DNA of 64,000 nucleotides from Odoribacter lunatus. GTDB taxonomy: Bacteria > Bacteroidota > Bacteroidia > Bacteroidales > Marinifilaceae. The position numbers were made by a program, and so were the translations under genes. The notes beneath the pieces were generated by a model. The model searched no databases, had not been told where the DNA came from, and was given only the letters and a program-made list of their open reading frames with translations. Shown piece by piece: positions 53,319 through 61,379 of the stretch; the first letter of the stretch is position 1; each line of letters starts with the position of its first letter. The DNA lies in contig NZ_CALPCZ010000012.1 of assembly GCF_943193135.1 (NCBI RefSeq), positions 1 through 64,000 of the forward strand. The letters run 5' to 3'.

Positions 53319-53621
53319 CTATTTTATCGGTTGATGAATACTTACCAGACGGCTCCCGTCCGTAAAAACTGCTTCCACTTGAATCAGGGAAATCATGTCC
53401 GCCACGCCTTCCATCACGTCCGCTTTCGTCAAGACTTTCGTGGAATCCGTCATGACCTGCTCCAGGGTTTTCCCTTCCCTCGCCCCCTCCAGAGCGGCTG
53501 AACTGATGTAAGCGACAGCCTCCGGATAATTGAGTTTCAATCCTTTCTCTTTGCGTCGCGCGGCGATCGCTCCCAGCGACAGCAACATAAGCTTGTCAAT
53601 TTCTTTAGGTGTTAAATGCAT
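53319..53621 (-). CDS. ureA: Urease subunit gamma
   Basis: The 100-residue protein begins [20 protein letters not shown] and contains [30 protein letters not shown] and [18 protein letters not shown], the complete gamma-subunit signature. It is the first gene of the operon. Its upstream region is shared with the divergent TonB-dependent receptor gene. No TAnnTTTG box is recognised for it there. Confidence 0.97.
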   Translation of the reverse strand: MHLTPKEIDKLMLLSLGAIAARRKEKGLKLNYPEAVAYISSAALEGAREGKTLEQVMTDSTKVLTKADVMEGVADMISLIQVEAVFTDGSRLVSIHQPIK

Positions 53622-53882
53622 AGTTTTCCGTTTTTAAATTCATATTTCCCTGTATTACGTCCAGTTCGTCAATTTGTTTCAACACCCCTGTCCAAATCGC
53701 CGGTTCCCCTCTGAAACCTTTTGCCCATTCCGCCGTATTAACGCAGATAACGCACAAACCCGAACGTTATGAACAAACACAGCATGTATCAAACACTCCT
53801 GACTGGCAACATTGCATCGAGAGGCATGATAAAAGTTATCAGCAGGAAAGCCATATTGCCTCTCAACAGTACATTATAACAT
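53622..53882. promoter_or_regulatory. Divergent control region between urease and metal-import operons, with inverted repeats
   Basis: The 261 bases hold no gene. A palindrome TGATAA-AAG-TTATCA (53827-53841) lies inside an outer inverted repeat GAGAGGCA (53819-53826) / TGCCTCTC (53857-53864). In the receptor mRNA this could fold as a stacked leader hairpin; as DNA the inner part looks like a dimeric repressor site, 42 bases upstream of the start codon. No cobalamin or NiCo riboswitch core is recognised. Confidence 0.5.
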
Positions 53883-55919
53883 ATGAAACACAACATCCTG
53901 TTTTTAGTGCTCTGTCCCTGCTTCTGTCTGGGACAAAGGACCGATACGACCTTCACGCTGCAGGAAGTCGTCGTCACCGGTTCGCTTCAGGAACGTCCGG
54001 TCACAAAAAGTCCCGGAAGCATCCAGCTCCTTACCCCTGTTCTTCTTCGTAATTCACCTGCCCAGAACGTAGACGACATCCTCGTCATGCTCTCCGGGGT
54101 CAACAGTACCCGCTCGGACGGCATCGGCAACATGCACTCCAACGTAAGCATCCGGGGACTGGCCGGAGACGAACAGGGACGTACCCTCGTTTTGTTCGAC
54201 GGTATTCCGATTAATACGTCCGACGAAGGCTCTGTCAACTGGAACAGCCTCCACACGGAAAATATCCAGCGCATAGAGGTATTCAAAGGTCCCGGCTCCT
54301 CCTTATACGGAAACAACGCCATGGGCGGAGTCATCAACATCATCAGTAAAAAACCGCTCGCCCCTTTTTCCGTCAATGCTTCGGTCTCCTACGGGACCTT
54401 AAACACCTGGAAGACCAGCGCAGGTATTTCCAGCCGGATAAACGAGCAATTCGCCCTGTTCATTTCCGGCTATTACAACCGGACCGACGGTTTCAACAAC
54501 ATTCCGGACAGTCTGCGCACAGCCCCCGATTACAGCATTGCCCGCTTCATGAAAGAAGGAGGCGTATATGCCAAACTCCTGTACAGTCCGACTACTTGGT
54601 GGAATGCCGAGATCGCCTGCGACCTCTACCGGGACAAACGGGGCGAAGGCGAAAAAATAGAAGCCCCCGAGGGGGAATACCGTCGTTTCAACCACCACCG
54701 GATACAAACCCGCTTTTACGGCGAAAAGAAGGCGTTTTCCTACAATCTGGCCTGCTACTTCCAGCGGCAGGATTACTTCAAACTGGACGAACGCATCACG
54801 AAAAACGCCTACCAGCGGTTCGACGTGAAATCCGACCGCGACGACTGGGGCGCCATCCTGCACCTCCGTTTTGCGGGCAAATACAACGAATTCGCCATCG
54901 GAAGCGAGTTTAAAAACGGCAGCATCGACGGTGGGGATTACTATGTCACCTCCCCCGACAAAGTTGTCAATCAAGGTACCATGACCTTCCTTTCCGTTTT
55001 CGTACAGGACGAGCTGAATTTCTGGAAAGAACGGTTCTGGCTGCAGCTGGCACTCCGGTACGACAACGCCTTTTTCCACAAAGGCAGCTTCGAAGCCGCC
55101 GGCGACAATGTCGCCGACTTCAACGAGTACAACGGCGCACTCTCAAACAATCGCTGGGACAACTTCTCTCCCCGCGTCGCCTTACGCTACAATCCCGGAC
55201 CCGCTGTTTCCGTCTATCTTTCGTATGCCCGGGGATTCCGCGCCTCCATACTGGACGACCTCTGCCGCTCCGGCTGGATGTGGGTGGGACCGAAAATCGC
55301 CAACCCGTATCTGGGCCCCGAAAAAATAGACAATTACGAAATCGGCGGCAGATTCCGGCTCCTTCCCGGTCTGTCCCTCTCCCCGGCTCTGTATTACGCG
55401 CGGGGAAAAGAGTTTCTCTACTACATCGCTACCGGGAAAAAACTGTGGGGGAGAATGGATATATACCAGCGCCGGAACATTTCAAAAGTGAATCTCAAAG
55501 GTCTGGAGACCGATCTGGACTACACCCCCGTCAGCGGGCTGAAAATAAACATCAACTATTCGTACAACCATTCCGAAATCAAGGACTTCGACGAGAAACC
55601 GGAACTGAACGGCAAAGCCCTCACCTATGCCCCCAGGCACCAGCTGAAAGGCTATGTGCTTTGGACGGGAAAAACAATCGACGCCATGCTTCGGGGACGC
55701 TACAAAACCAGGCAATACACCACCGAAGACAACGCCTCCTCCATTGCGGGATTCGCCGTCTGGGACGTACAGGTGTCCCGCCGCTTTTTCCGGAACAGGC
55801 TGTATGTCAGCGGGGAAATACTCAACATCTTCGACAACCGGCACATGAACACCAAAGACTACCGTTCCGCCGGACGCCTCGCCAACATCAAACTTGCCGC
55901 GAACATCAACAAAGACTAA
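53883..55919 (+). CDS. TonB-dependent outer-membrane receptor (metal/siderophore type)
   Basis: The 678-residue protein has a short signal peptide (ILFLVLCPCFCLG), then a TonB box-like TFTLQEVVVTG, a plug domain (about 30-150, with VSIRGLAGDEQGRTLVLFDGIPI and GPGSSLYGNNAMGGVINIIS) and a beta-barrel to the C-terminus. It lacks the N-terminal carboxypeptidase-like domain of SusC proteins, which favours uptake of a metal complex or vitamin over glycans. The ABC importer genes follow at once. Its position divergent from urease suggests nickel as cargo; a siderophore or cobalamin remains possible. Confidence 0.88.
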   Translation: MKHNILFLVLCPCFCLGQRTDTTFTLQEVVVTGSLQERPVTKSPGSIQLLTPVLLRNSPAQNVDDILVMLSGVNSTRSDGIGNMHSNVSIRGLAGDEQGRTLVLFDGIPINTSDEGSVNWNSLHTENIQRIEVFKGPGSSLYGNNAMGGVINIISKKPLAPFSVNASVSYGTLNTWKTSAGISSRINEQFALFISGYYNRTDGFNNIPDSLRTAPDYSIARFMKEGGVYAKLLYSPTTWWNAEIACDLYRDKRGEGEKIEAPEGEYRRFNHHRIQTRFYGEKKAFSYNLACYFQRQDYFKLDERITKNAYQRFDVKSDRDDWGAILHLRFAGKYNEFAIGSEFKNGSIDGGDYYVTSPDKVVNQGTMTFLSVFVQDELNFWKERFWLQLALRYDNAFFHKGSFEAAGDNVADFNEYNGALSNNRWDNFSPRVALRYNPGPAVSVYLSYARGFRASILDDLCRSGWMWVGPKIANPYLGPEKIDNYEIGGRFRLLPGLSLSPALYYARGKEFLYYIATGKKLWGRMDIYQRRNISKVNLKGLETDLDYTPVSGLKININYSYNHSEIKDFDEKPELNGKALTYAPRHQLKGYVLWTGKTIDAMLRGRYKTRQYTTEDNASSIAGFAVWDVQVSRRFFRNRLYVSGEILNIFDNRHMNTKDYRSAGRLANIKLAANINKD

Positions 55920-55929
55920 AGTTCCTGCC

Positions 55930-57024
55930 ATGAAACTCCTTATTATTATATGCAGCCTGTTTATCTGCGCTTCCTGCCATATCCGGAGCGGGAATACCGC
56001 AGCCTGTACCCGCACGGAGAACGACGCCCTGGGAAGAGAAGTAGCCCTGCCGGATTCGGTAAAAAAGATTGTCTGCATCCGCTCCGGTGCCATACGGCTG
56101 GTGACTTACGCCGGAGGCGCTCCGCTCATCTGCGGCGTAGAAGAGCAGGAATGCCGGAAAAACGACTTCACCCACATTTTCGCCCACCCCGAACTGGCAC
56201 ACAAACCCGTCATCGGTCCGGCGATGGGTGGAGATGCGGAACTAATACTCACCGTCAATCCCGACCTTATTTTCATGTCGGCCACAACAACAGAGGACGC
56301 AGACGCCCTGCAAAAACGTATGGGTATTCCGGTTTTCGCCATCGAATACGGAGACATTCACCGAAACCGATCGCTCTTTTACCGATCGCTCCGGCAAATC
56401 GCCCGGGTGCTCCGCACGGAAGCGAAGACCGATTCGCTCCTCTGTTTCATCGACGGGCAAATCGCCGAACTGAAGCGGCGGACAAGCACCATCCCGCATG
56501 CTCCGAAAACTTACGTCGGCGGTATTTCATACCGAGGACAAAAGGACATCACCTCCACTGATCCCTATTATGCCGCCTTCGCATTCATCGGCGCCGACAA
56601 TGTCGCGTCCCGCATCGACTCCGCCTATGTATCCCCGATCAGCGGAACCTACATCGACCGCGAACAACTCATCGACTGGAACCCGGACGTCATTTTCATC
56701 GACGTCGGCGGCCTTTCCCTCGTTGAAGAGAATTTCAAGACGCAAAAAAGCCTCAACCGCCTGCTGGCGGCTTACCGGAACAGACGGATATATACGCTCT
56801 GGCCCTACAACAACCATCACTCCAATTTCGAGGTCATGCTCATCAACGCCTGGTACGCGGGCAAAGTGCTCTGGCCCGAACGGTTTGCCGACATCTCTAT
56901 TCCGGAAAAAGCCGACGAAATCCTGACCCGGTTTGTCGGCAGGCCCATACAAAACGAATTAAGGCGGTGCTGGGGCGATTTCCGGAACATTTTCCACGAC
57001 ACACCTTCAACTACCGAGTTATGA
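55930..57024 (+). CDS. ABC transporter substrate-binding lipoprotein (BtuF/FepB cluster)
   Basis: The 364-residue protein has a lipoprotein-like signal (LLIIICSLFICASC) and the two-lobed helical-hinge fold of iron-complex binding proteins: VCIRSGAIRLVTYAG, then LILTVNPDLIFM near residue 105. The C-terminal lobe shows KTYVGGISYRGQKDITSTDPYY and LWPYNNHHSNFEVMLINAWY, a histidine-containing stretch that could bind metal or a metal chelate. It delivers cargo to the FecCD-type permease. The ATG at 55930 is chosen 10 bases after the receptor stop. The gene overlaps the permease gene by 4 bases. Confidence 0.88.
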   Translation: MKLLIIICSLFICASCHIRSGNTAACTRTENDALGREVALPDSVKKIVCIRSGAIRLVTYAGGAPLICGVEEQECRKNDFTHIFAHPELAHKPVIGPAMGGDAELILTVNPDLIFMSATTTEDADALQKRMGIPVFAIEYGDIHRNRSLFYRSLRQIARVLRTEAKTDSLLCFIDGQIAELKRRTSTIPHAPKTYVGGISYRGQKDITSTDPYYAAFAFIGADNVASRIDSAYVSPISGTYIDREQLIDWNPDVIFIDVGGLSLVEENFKTQKSLNRLLAAYRNRRIYTLWPYNNHHSNFEVMLINAWYAGKVLWPERFADISIPEKADEILTRFVGRPIQNELRRCWGDFRNIFHDTPSTTEL

Positions 57025-58079
57025 ACAAAGACATACTGCTCCAATACAAGAAATACCGCTCCGGGAACCGGCGATTCGTGCTGGTGGTCCTCGTCCTGCT
57101 GCTCGCCCTGTGCTTCATCGCCCTGCTTGCCGGTTCCCATCGGATCGGCGGGCGGGAAATCATCAGGCTGTTTCAGGGCGAAGGCATGGAAATCAACCGG
57201 CAAATCACCCTGAACCTGCGCCTGCCCCGCATCCTGGCAGCCATCCTCACGGGGGCGCTGCTCTCTCTGGCGGGCGTCATCATGCAAACCGTGCTCCGCA
57301 ACCCGCTGGCATCGCCCTACACGCTGGGCATCTCCAATGCCGCCGCCTGCGGCGCCGCTTTCGGCATCGTATTCCTCGGTGCAAACGCCCCCCTGCTCCG
57401 TTCCTCCCAGCTGCTCGCCCCCATCGCCCCCTACACGGTTACCGCATCGGCTTTCATTGGCAGCCTCATCGGACTGACAATCATCCTCTCCATCATCAGG
57501 CTGAAACAAGCCTCCGTCGAGACCATCATACTCTCCGGCATCGTCATCAACGCCCTTTTCGGCGCCGGCATCGCCGTCGTCCAATACCTTGCCGACAACG
57601 CGCAGCTGGCATCCATCGTCTTTTGGAACTTCGGCGACCTGGGACGAAGCGACTGGCACAAACTGATTTTCCTCGCAGCCGTAACACTCCCCGCCTTCCT
57701 GTATTTTTACCTCAAACGCTGGGACTATAAAGCGCTAAGCGCCGGAGACGAGTATGCGCAAAGCATCGGTGTCGCCCCGCAACGCACCCGCATCACCAGC
57801 CTCGTCATCACCTCCCTGTGCACGGCGGCAGCCGTCTCCTTCTTCGGCGTCATCGCTTTCGTCGGACTGGTCGTCCCGCACATCGTCAGGAAATTCACGG
57901 GCGCCAACGAAGAGTTTCTCATCATCGGCTCCGCCGTCTTCGGCAGCATGTTCCTCCTGCTCTGCGACACCGTCGCCCGCACCGTCATCGCCCCCGTCAT
58001 CCTGCCGGTAGGCATCCTGACCTCTTTCATCGGGGTGCCCCTGTTTCTGTTTCTTCTAATCCGTAAAAAAACAACATGA
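57021..58079 (+). CDS. FecCD/BtuC-family ABC transporter permease
   Basis: The 352-residue permease has about 10 membrane spans. The FecCD signatures are LRLPRILAAILTGALLSLAGVIMQTVLRNPLASPY near residue 65 (quoted in part by position), GDEYAQSIGVAPQRTR near residue 235 (the coupling helix facing the ATPase) and ISFFGVIAFVGLVVPHI-like VSFFGVIAFVGLVVPHIVR. It forms the inner-membrane channel of the importer. It starts within the stop codon region of the binding-protein gene (ATGA) and overlaps the ATPase gene by 4 bases. Confidence 0.93.
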   Translation: MNKDILLQYKKYRSGNRRFVLVVLVLLLALCFIALLAGSHRIGGREIIRLFQGEGMEINRQITLNLRLPRILAAILTGALLSLAGVIMQTVLRNPLASPYTLGISNAAACGAAFGIVFLGANAPLLRSSQLLAPIAPYTVTASAFIGSLIGLTIILSIIRLKQASVETIILSGIVINALFGAGIAVVQYLADNAQLASIVFWNFGDLGRSDWHKLIFLAAVTLPAFLYFYLKRWDYKALSAGDEYAQSIGVAPQRTRITSLVITSLCTAAAVSFFGVIAFVGLVVPHIVRKFTGANEEFLIIGSAVFGSMFLLLCDTVARTVIAPVILPVGILTSFIGVPLFLFLLIRKKTT

Positions 58080-58831
58080 AACTACAGGTAAACAACATCT
58101 CCTTCGCCTACAAAAACGGCTTTCCAGCCCTGAAAGACATTTCCTTTCACACACAGGAAGGCGACATTCTGGCTATCGTCGGGCAGAACGGATCCGGCAA
58201 AAGCACATTGTTGAAATGTACCAACCGCATATTGAAAGTCAAAAGCGGCGACATCCGCCTCGGAAACACCCCTCTGTCCTCGCTTTCCCCCGACCGGTTG
58301 GCCCACATCATCGCCTACATTCCTCAAACGGAAGAATACATCACCGACCTCTCCGTTTTCGACACTGTCCTGCTGGGACGCAAGCCCCATATCCGCCACA
58401 CCCCCGCTCCGCAGGACCTGCAAACCGTCAGCAGCCTGTTGACGCGCCTCGAACTGGACGCCATCGCCATGCGCCGCCTCACCACCCTCAGCGGTGGACA
58501 GCGGCAGCGGGTGTTCATCGCCCGCGCCCTCGCCCAGCAGCCCGAAATACTCCTGCTCGACGAACCCATCGCCAACCTCGACATCAACCACCAGATGAAG
58601 GTCATGCAACTGCTGCAACAACTCGCCGCGGAAGGCATGAACGTCGTCCTCACCATCCACGACATCAACATGGCGGCACGCTTCTGCAACAAGGTGCTGA
58701 TGCTGAAACAGGGCGAACTGTTCGCCTCCGGCAGACAATCCGCCTACACCCCGGAAAATATAAAGAACCTGTACGACATACAGGTGGACATCGTAAAACA
58801 CAACGACCATATTTGTATCATCCCGCAATAA
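58076..58831 (+). CDS. ABC transporter ATP-binding protein (FecE/BtuD type)
   Basis: The 251-residue ATPase has Walker A VGQNGSGKSTLLK near residue 39, the signature LSGGQRQRVFIARAL near residue 140 and Walker B ILLLDEPIANLD followed by the switch histidine in TIHDINMAARF. It powers the importer formed with the upstream permease and binding protein. The tight overlaps show one translational unit. No substrate information is in the sequence itself. Confidence 0.95.
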   Translation: MKLQVNNISFAYKNGFPALKDISFHTQEGDILAIVGQNGSGKSTLLKCTNRILKVKSGDIRLGNTPLSSLSPDRLAHIIAYIPQTEEYITDLSVFDTVLLGRKPHIRHTPAPQDLQTVSSLLTRLELDAIAMRRLTTLSGGQRQRVFIARALAQQPEILLLDEPIANLDINHQMKVMQLLQQLAAEGMNVVLTIHDINMAARFCNKVLMLKQGELFASGRQSAYTPENIKNLYDIQVDIVKHNDHICIIPQ

Positions 58832-58846
58832 GAAACCCAAACGCTT

Positions 58847-59707
58847 ATGATCGTATTAGAACCCGTCGGTTTCGTACACAATGCGTGCACGGTCAGCCAA
58901 GTCCCCGAAAACATCAGAAAAGAGATCTCCGAAATCGAAATCCTTCCCCCCTATGCCGAAGGATTGTTCGACATCGAACAATGCGAATACCTCGATCTGG
59001 TATTCTCCTTCCACCGGGAAAAGGAAACGGAACTAATCACCCGCGTCCGCACCGGAGAAACCAAAGGCATATTCGCCTCCCGCTCCCCGCGCCGCCCCAA
59101 TCACATCGGCGTCACCACAGTAAAACTGCTCCGCCGGGACAACAACAGACTGTATGTGGAAGGCGCCGATGCCCTCAACGGCTCGCCCGTCATCGACATC
59201 AAATACTGCGACACCTCCGTCTTCGACCAGTCCGTCCTCCACCGCTCCATTCGGAAAGACTCCCCCCGCATCGACATCGTCCGCAACATCCTGGACAACA
59301 ACACCCCGGAACTGCTGCTCCACGCCGCCCAACTGCATGGGCACATCTGCCCCGGCTTAGCCTTAGGCGTCATGGCAGCGACCCGCGTTATGCACCAACT
59401 CTACGAGGAACAGCGGGACCCCGCCGACTTTACGCTCGCCATACACATGAAAAACTGCCCGATAGACGGCATCCTCTACGTCACAGGCCTCACCCCCGGC
59501 AACAACCGCCTTACCCTGCACTACTCCGACGAAATGTACTTCGAAGTGAAAGACAAACAGGGACACGGCTGGAACGTGCGCCTCTCCCCTTCCAACCGCG
59601 ACTACCTCCAAAGCCAGCTCCCCGACACCCTCTCCGCCACGAAAAAAGGCTTTGCCGTCCTGAACCTCGACTTCAATCAGCTCTTTATTTTAAAACTTTT
59701 TAACTAA
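58847..59707 (+). CDS. TrmO/TsaA-FmdE fusion protein
   Basis: The N-terminal half (about 1-145) is a TrmO/TsaA (UPF0066) domain: LEPVGFVHNACT, RVRTGETKGIFASRSPRRPN and the final GSPVIDIKYCD. Canonical members use SAM to methylate t6A37 in tRNA-Thr. The usual FRPNPIG is RRPNHIG here. The C-terminal half (about 150-286) matches FmdE-like domains: LLHAAQLHGHICPGLALGVMAA, followed by HMKNCPIDGILYVTG. FmdE-type proteins are known from archaeal formylmethanofuran dehydrogenase operons and are seen elsewhere near metal-related genes. It begins 16 bases after the ABC ATPase, so it is the last gene of the import operon. Activity is unknown. Confidence 0.8.
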   Translation: MIVLEPVGFVHNACTVSQVPENIRKEISEIEILPPYAEGLFDIEQCEYLDLVFSFHREKETELITRVRTGETKGIFASRSPRRPNHIGVTTVKLLRRDNNRLYVEGADALNGSPVIDIKYCDTSVFDQSVLHRSIRKDSPRIDIVRNILDNNTPELLLHAAQLHGHICPGLALGVMAATRVMHQLYEEQRDPADFTLAIHMKNCPIDGILYVTGLTPGNNRLTLHYSDEMYFEVKDKQGHGWNVRLSPSNRDYLQSQLPDTLSATKKGFAVLNLDFNQLFILKLFN

Positions 59708-59784
59708 AATAGCGCAGTTTAAAAGCATAAAAAGTCGAAAATAGCGCAGTTTAAAAGCATAAAAAGTCGAAAATAGCGCAGTTT
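59706..59784. repeat. Two and a half tandem 32-bp repeats
   Basis: The unit beginning AAAATAGCGCAGTTT and ending AAAAAGTCG occurs at 59706-59737 and 59738-59769 without a mismatch, and its first 15 bases recur at 59770-59784. The period of 32 bp is about three helical turns. The array starts at the stop of the fusion gene and ends at the -33 position of the ATPase promoter, so it is placed as an operator would be. Confidence 0.9.
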
Positions 59785-59800
59785 TATCCATTTTTTCCCT

Positions 59801-59808
59801 TACATTTG
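59801..59808 (+). promoter_or_regulatory. -7 element of the AAA/DUF4143 gene
   Basis: TACATTTG matches TAnnTTTG. The -33 position, 19 bases upstream, falls in the GCAG/TTT end of the third repeat unit rather than TTTG. Transcription would begin near 59815, which suggests translation starts at ATG 59832 rather than 59811. Confidence 0.55.
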
Positions 59809-59810
59809 CA

Positions 59811-61112
59811 ATGGATAAGACTGTGAAAATCATGACAACAACCAACGAATACACTCAGATAATCACCGACCAGCGCAAAGAAGCCGCCGCCATAAATATA
59901 AAAAAACTCTGCGACCGCAAAGAAGAGGAATTATTCGAAACGGACAGCCCCCTGGCGCAAATAGTCATAGGAGTCCGCCGCAGCGGGAAATCCACCATCT
60001 GCCACAAGATACTGAGACAACAAAACATCCCGTATGCCTACATAAATTTCGACGACGAACGTCTGCACAGACTCAAAGCGGAAAACCTCAATACCCTGCT
60101 CGAGGCTCTTTACATGGTATACGGGGATTTCAAATACCTGTTTCTCGATGAAATACAAAACATCGAAGAATGGTTCCTGTTCGTCAACCGGCTGTTGCGT
60201 CAGAACATGCGCCTTTTCATCACCGGTTCCAATGCCAAGCTGCTCAGCAGCGAATTAAGCACCCATCTGACGGGACGCTACAACCAAATCGAGCTCTATC
60301 CGTTCTCTTTCGCCGAATACTGCCAGTTCCGGCAAATAGACCCGACAGACCTGTCGACCAAAGGAAGCGCATTCAAAAAAGCGGCATTCGAGGAATACAT
60401 GTACAAAGGGGGATTCCCCGAACTTTTCGGCATCCGGAACTCCCGCAACTACATTCAAAGTCTGTTCACCTCCATCATCAGAAGAGACATTCAGCAACGA
60501 TTCAATATCCGCTACATAGAGGCCTTACACCAACTGGCGAACCACCTGCTCGACCACTTCGGCCAGGAAATCGTTTACTCCGAACTGGCAAAACTTTTCG
60601 GATTCGGCTCGGAACATACCGTCGAAAACTACACCTCCTACCTAAAACAAGCCTATCTGCTGGCAGGAATACATAAATTTTCGTTTAAAAGCAAAGAACG
60701 CATCCGCAACGAAAAAATCTACGCCATCGACCCGGCATTCATCTCCGAACGGGAAGACACCGTCATCGGCAGAAACCTCGGATGGCGTCTGGAAAACATT
60801 GTCTACATCGAACTGCTGCGCCGCACCCGTCCCCGGTTTGAAGACGTATTTTACTACCGCACTTCCCAATATGAAATCGACTTCGTCGTATGCCAGGGTA
60901 ACAATGTCAAAAAACTGATACAGGTATCCTTAGACATCTCGGCGGAAAAGACGTTCAAACGGGAAATTACCGCCCTGCAAAAAGGCGCCGCCGCCCTAAA
61001 ATGCAACGACCTGACCCTGCTCACGTTGAGCGACACCCGCTCCCTCACCCCCGACACTCCCATTCAGATCGTTTCCATTATCGACTGGCTGCTCGGAAAA
61101 GCGCCGGACTAA
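59811..61112 (+). CDS. AAA+ ATPase with DUF4143 domain
   Basis: The 433-residue protein (or 426 from ATG 59832) has an AAA_14 domain: Walker A IGVRRSGKSTICHKI near residue 52, and Walker B KYLFLDEIQNIEEW near residue 106, followed by FITGSNAKLLSSELSTHLTGRY. The C-terminal DUF4143 domain (about 215-430) shows a winged-helix-like part and the restriction-endonuclease-like core YYRTSQYEIDFVVCQGNNVKKLIQVS, with D and a later Q in the nuclease positions. Such ATPases are very common in Bacteroidota, in many divergent copies per genome, and their role is not established. Decayed relatives lie just downstream. Confidence 0.85.
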   Translation: MDKTVKIMTTTNEYTQIITDQRKEAAAINIKKLCDRKEEELFETDSPLAQIVIGVRRSGKSTICHKILRQQNIPYAYINFDDERLHRLKAENLNTLLEALYMVYGDFKYLFLDEIQNIEEWFLFVNRLLRQNMRLFITGSNAKLLSSELSTHLTGRYNQIELYPFSFAEYCQFRQIDPTDLSTKGSAFKKAAFEEYMYKGGFPELFGIRNSRNYIQSLFTSIIRRDIQQRFNIRYIEALHQLANHLLDHFGQEIVYSELAKLFGFGSEHTVENYTSYLKQAYLLAGIHKFSFKSKERIRNEKIYAIDPAFISEREDTVIGRNLGWRLENIVYIELLRRTRPRFEDVFYYRTSQYEIDFVVCQGNNVKKLIQVSLDISAEKTFKREITALQKGAAALKCNDLTLLTLSDTRSLTPDTPIQIVSIIDWLLGKAPD

Positions 61113-61270
61113 AACAACTCTCCAATATTCCACTGCAAAAACTCCCCGACAGGGACTCCGCCCGAACCAATGACAAAAGAGTGTTTCGGAGCGAACCGTT
61201 TAGCAAATTCGGACAGTCCGGCATTCATGGTCCGGTATCCGCTCTTGACCTCGGTAAAAATGTTCAAATC
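61109..61270 (-). pseudogene. C-terminal remnant of a DUF4143 ATPase
   Basis: On the minus strand the frame ending at the TAG at 61109-61111 reads IFTEVKSGYRTMNAGLSEF, then AKRFAPKHSFVIGSGGVPVG and a short end EFLQWNIGELF. This is the nuclease-like C-terminus expected of an AAA/DUF4143 protein. An in-frame stop lies at 61271-61273, no start is present, and the ATPase part is gone. It overlaps the end of the live gene by 4 bases, tail to tail. Confidence 0.75.
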
Positions 61271-61280
61271 TCACAAATAA

Positions 61281-61346
61281 TTTACTCAAATCTCCAATAG
61301 ATTTTACTCAATTCTCACTCCAATTTTACTCAAATTGGCAGCACGA
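61281..61346. repeat. Three tandem 22-bp repeats
   Basis: TTTACTCAAAT or TTTACTCAATT occurs at 61281, 61303 and 61325, exactly 22 bp apart. The array lies upstream of the decayed minus-strand DUF4143 fragment. It has the same period as the unrelated array at 601-666. Confidence 0.8.
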
Positions 61347-61379
61347 TTATACTGGTTGCTCGGAGAAGTGCCGATTTAA
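61343..61379 (+). pseudogene. Remnant of the 3' end of an AAA/DUF4143 gene
   Basis: The last bases read in one frame as WLLGEVPI and a stop at 61377-61379. They align with the end of the live ATPase, WLLGKAPD and stop (61085-61112). The match also includes the preceding GATTAT/CATTAT bases. It is a short degenerate duplicate. Confidence 0.55.

Noticed and set aside
53622-53882. Cobalamin or NiCo riboswitch before the TonB-dependent receptor
   Set aside because: No conserved B12 box or four-way junction core could be found by eye; only the nested inverted repeats are supported.
58216-59703. A 495-codon plus-strand frame over the ABC ATPase and fusion genes
   Set aside because: Its product is a low-complexity Arg/Pro/His-rich string, the shadow of two real genes in another frame.
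59706-59784. CRISPR array
   Set aside because: The 32-bp units are directly adjacent, without unique spacers, and no cas gene is near.
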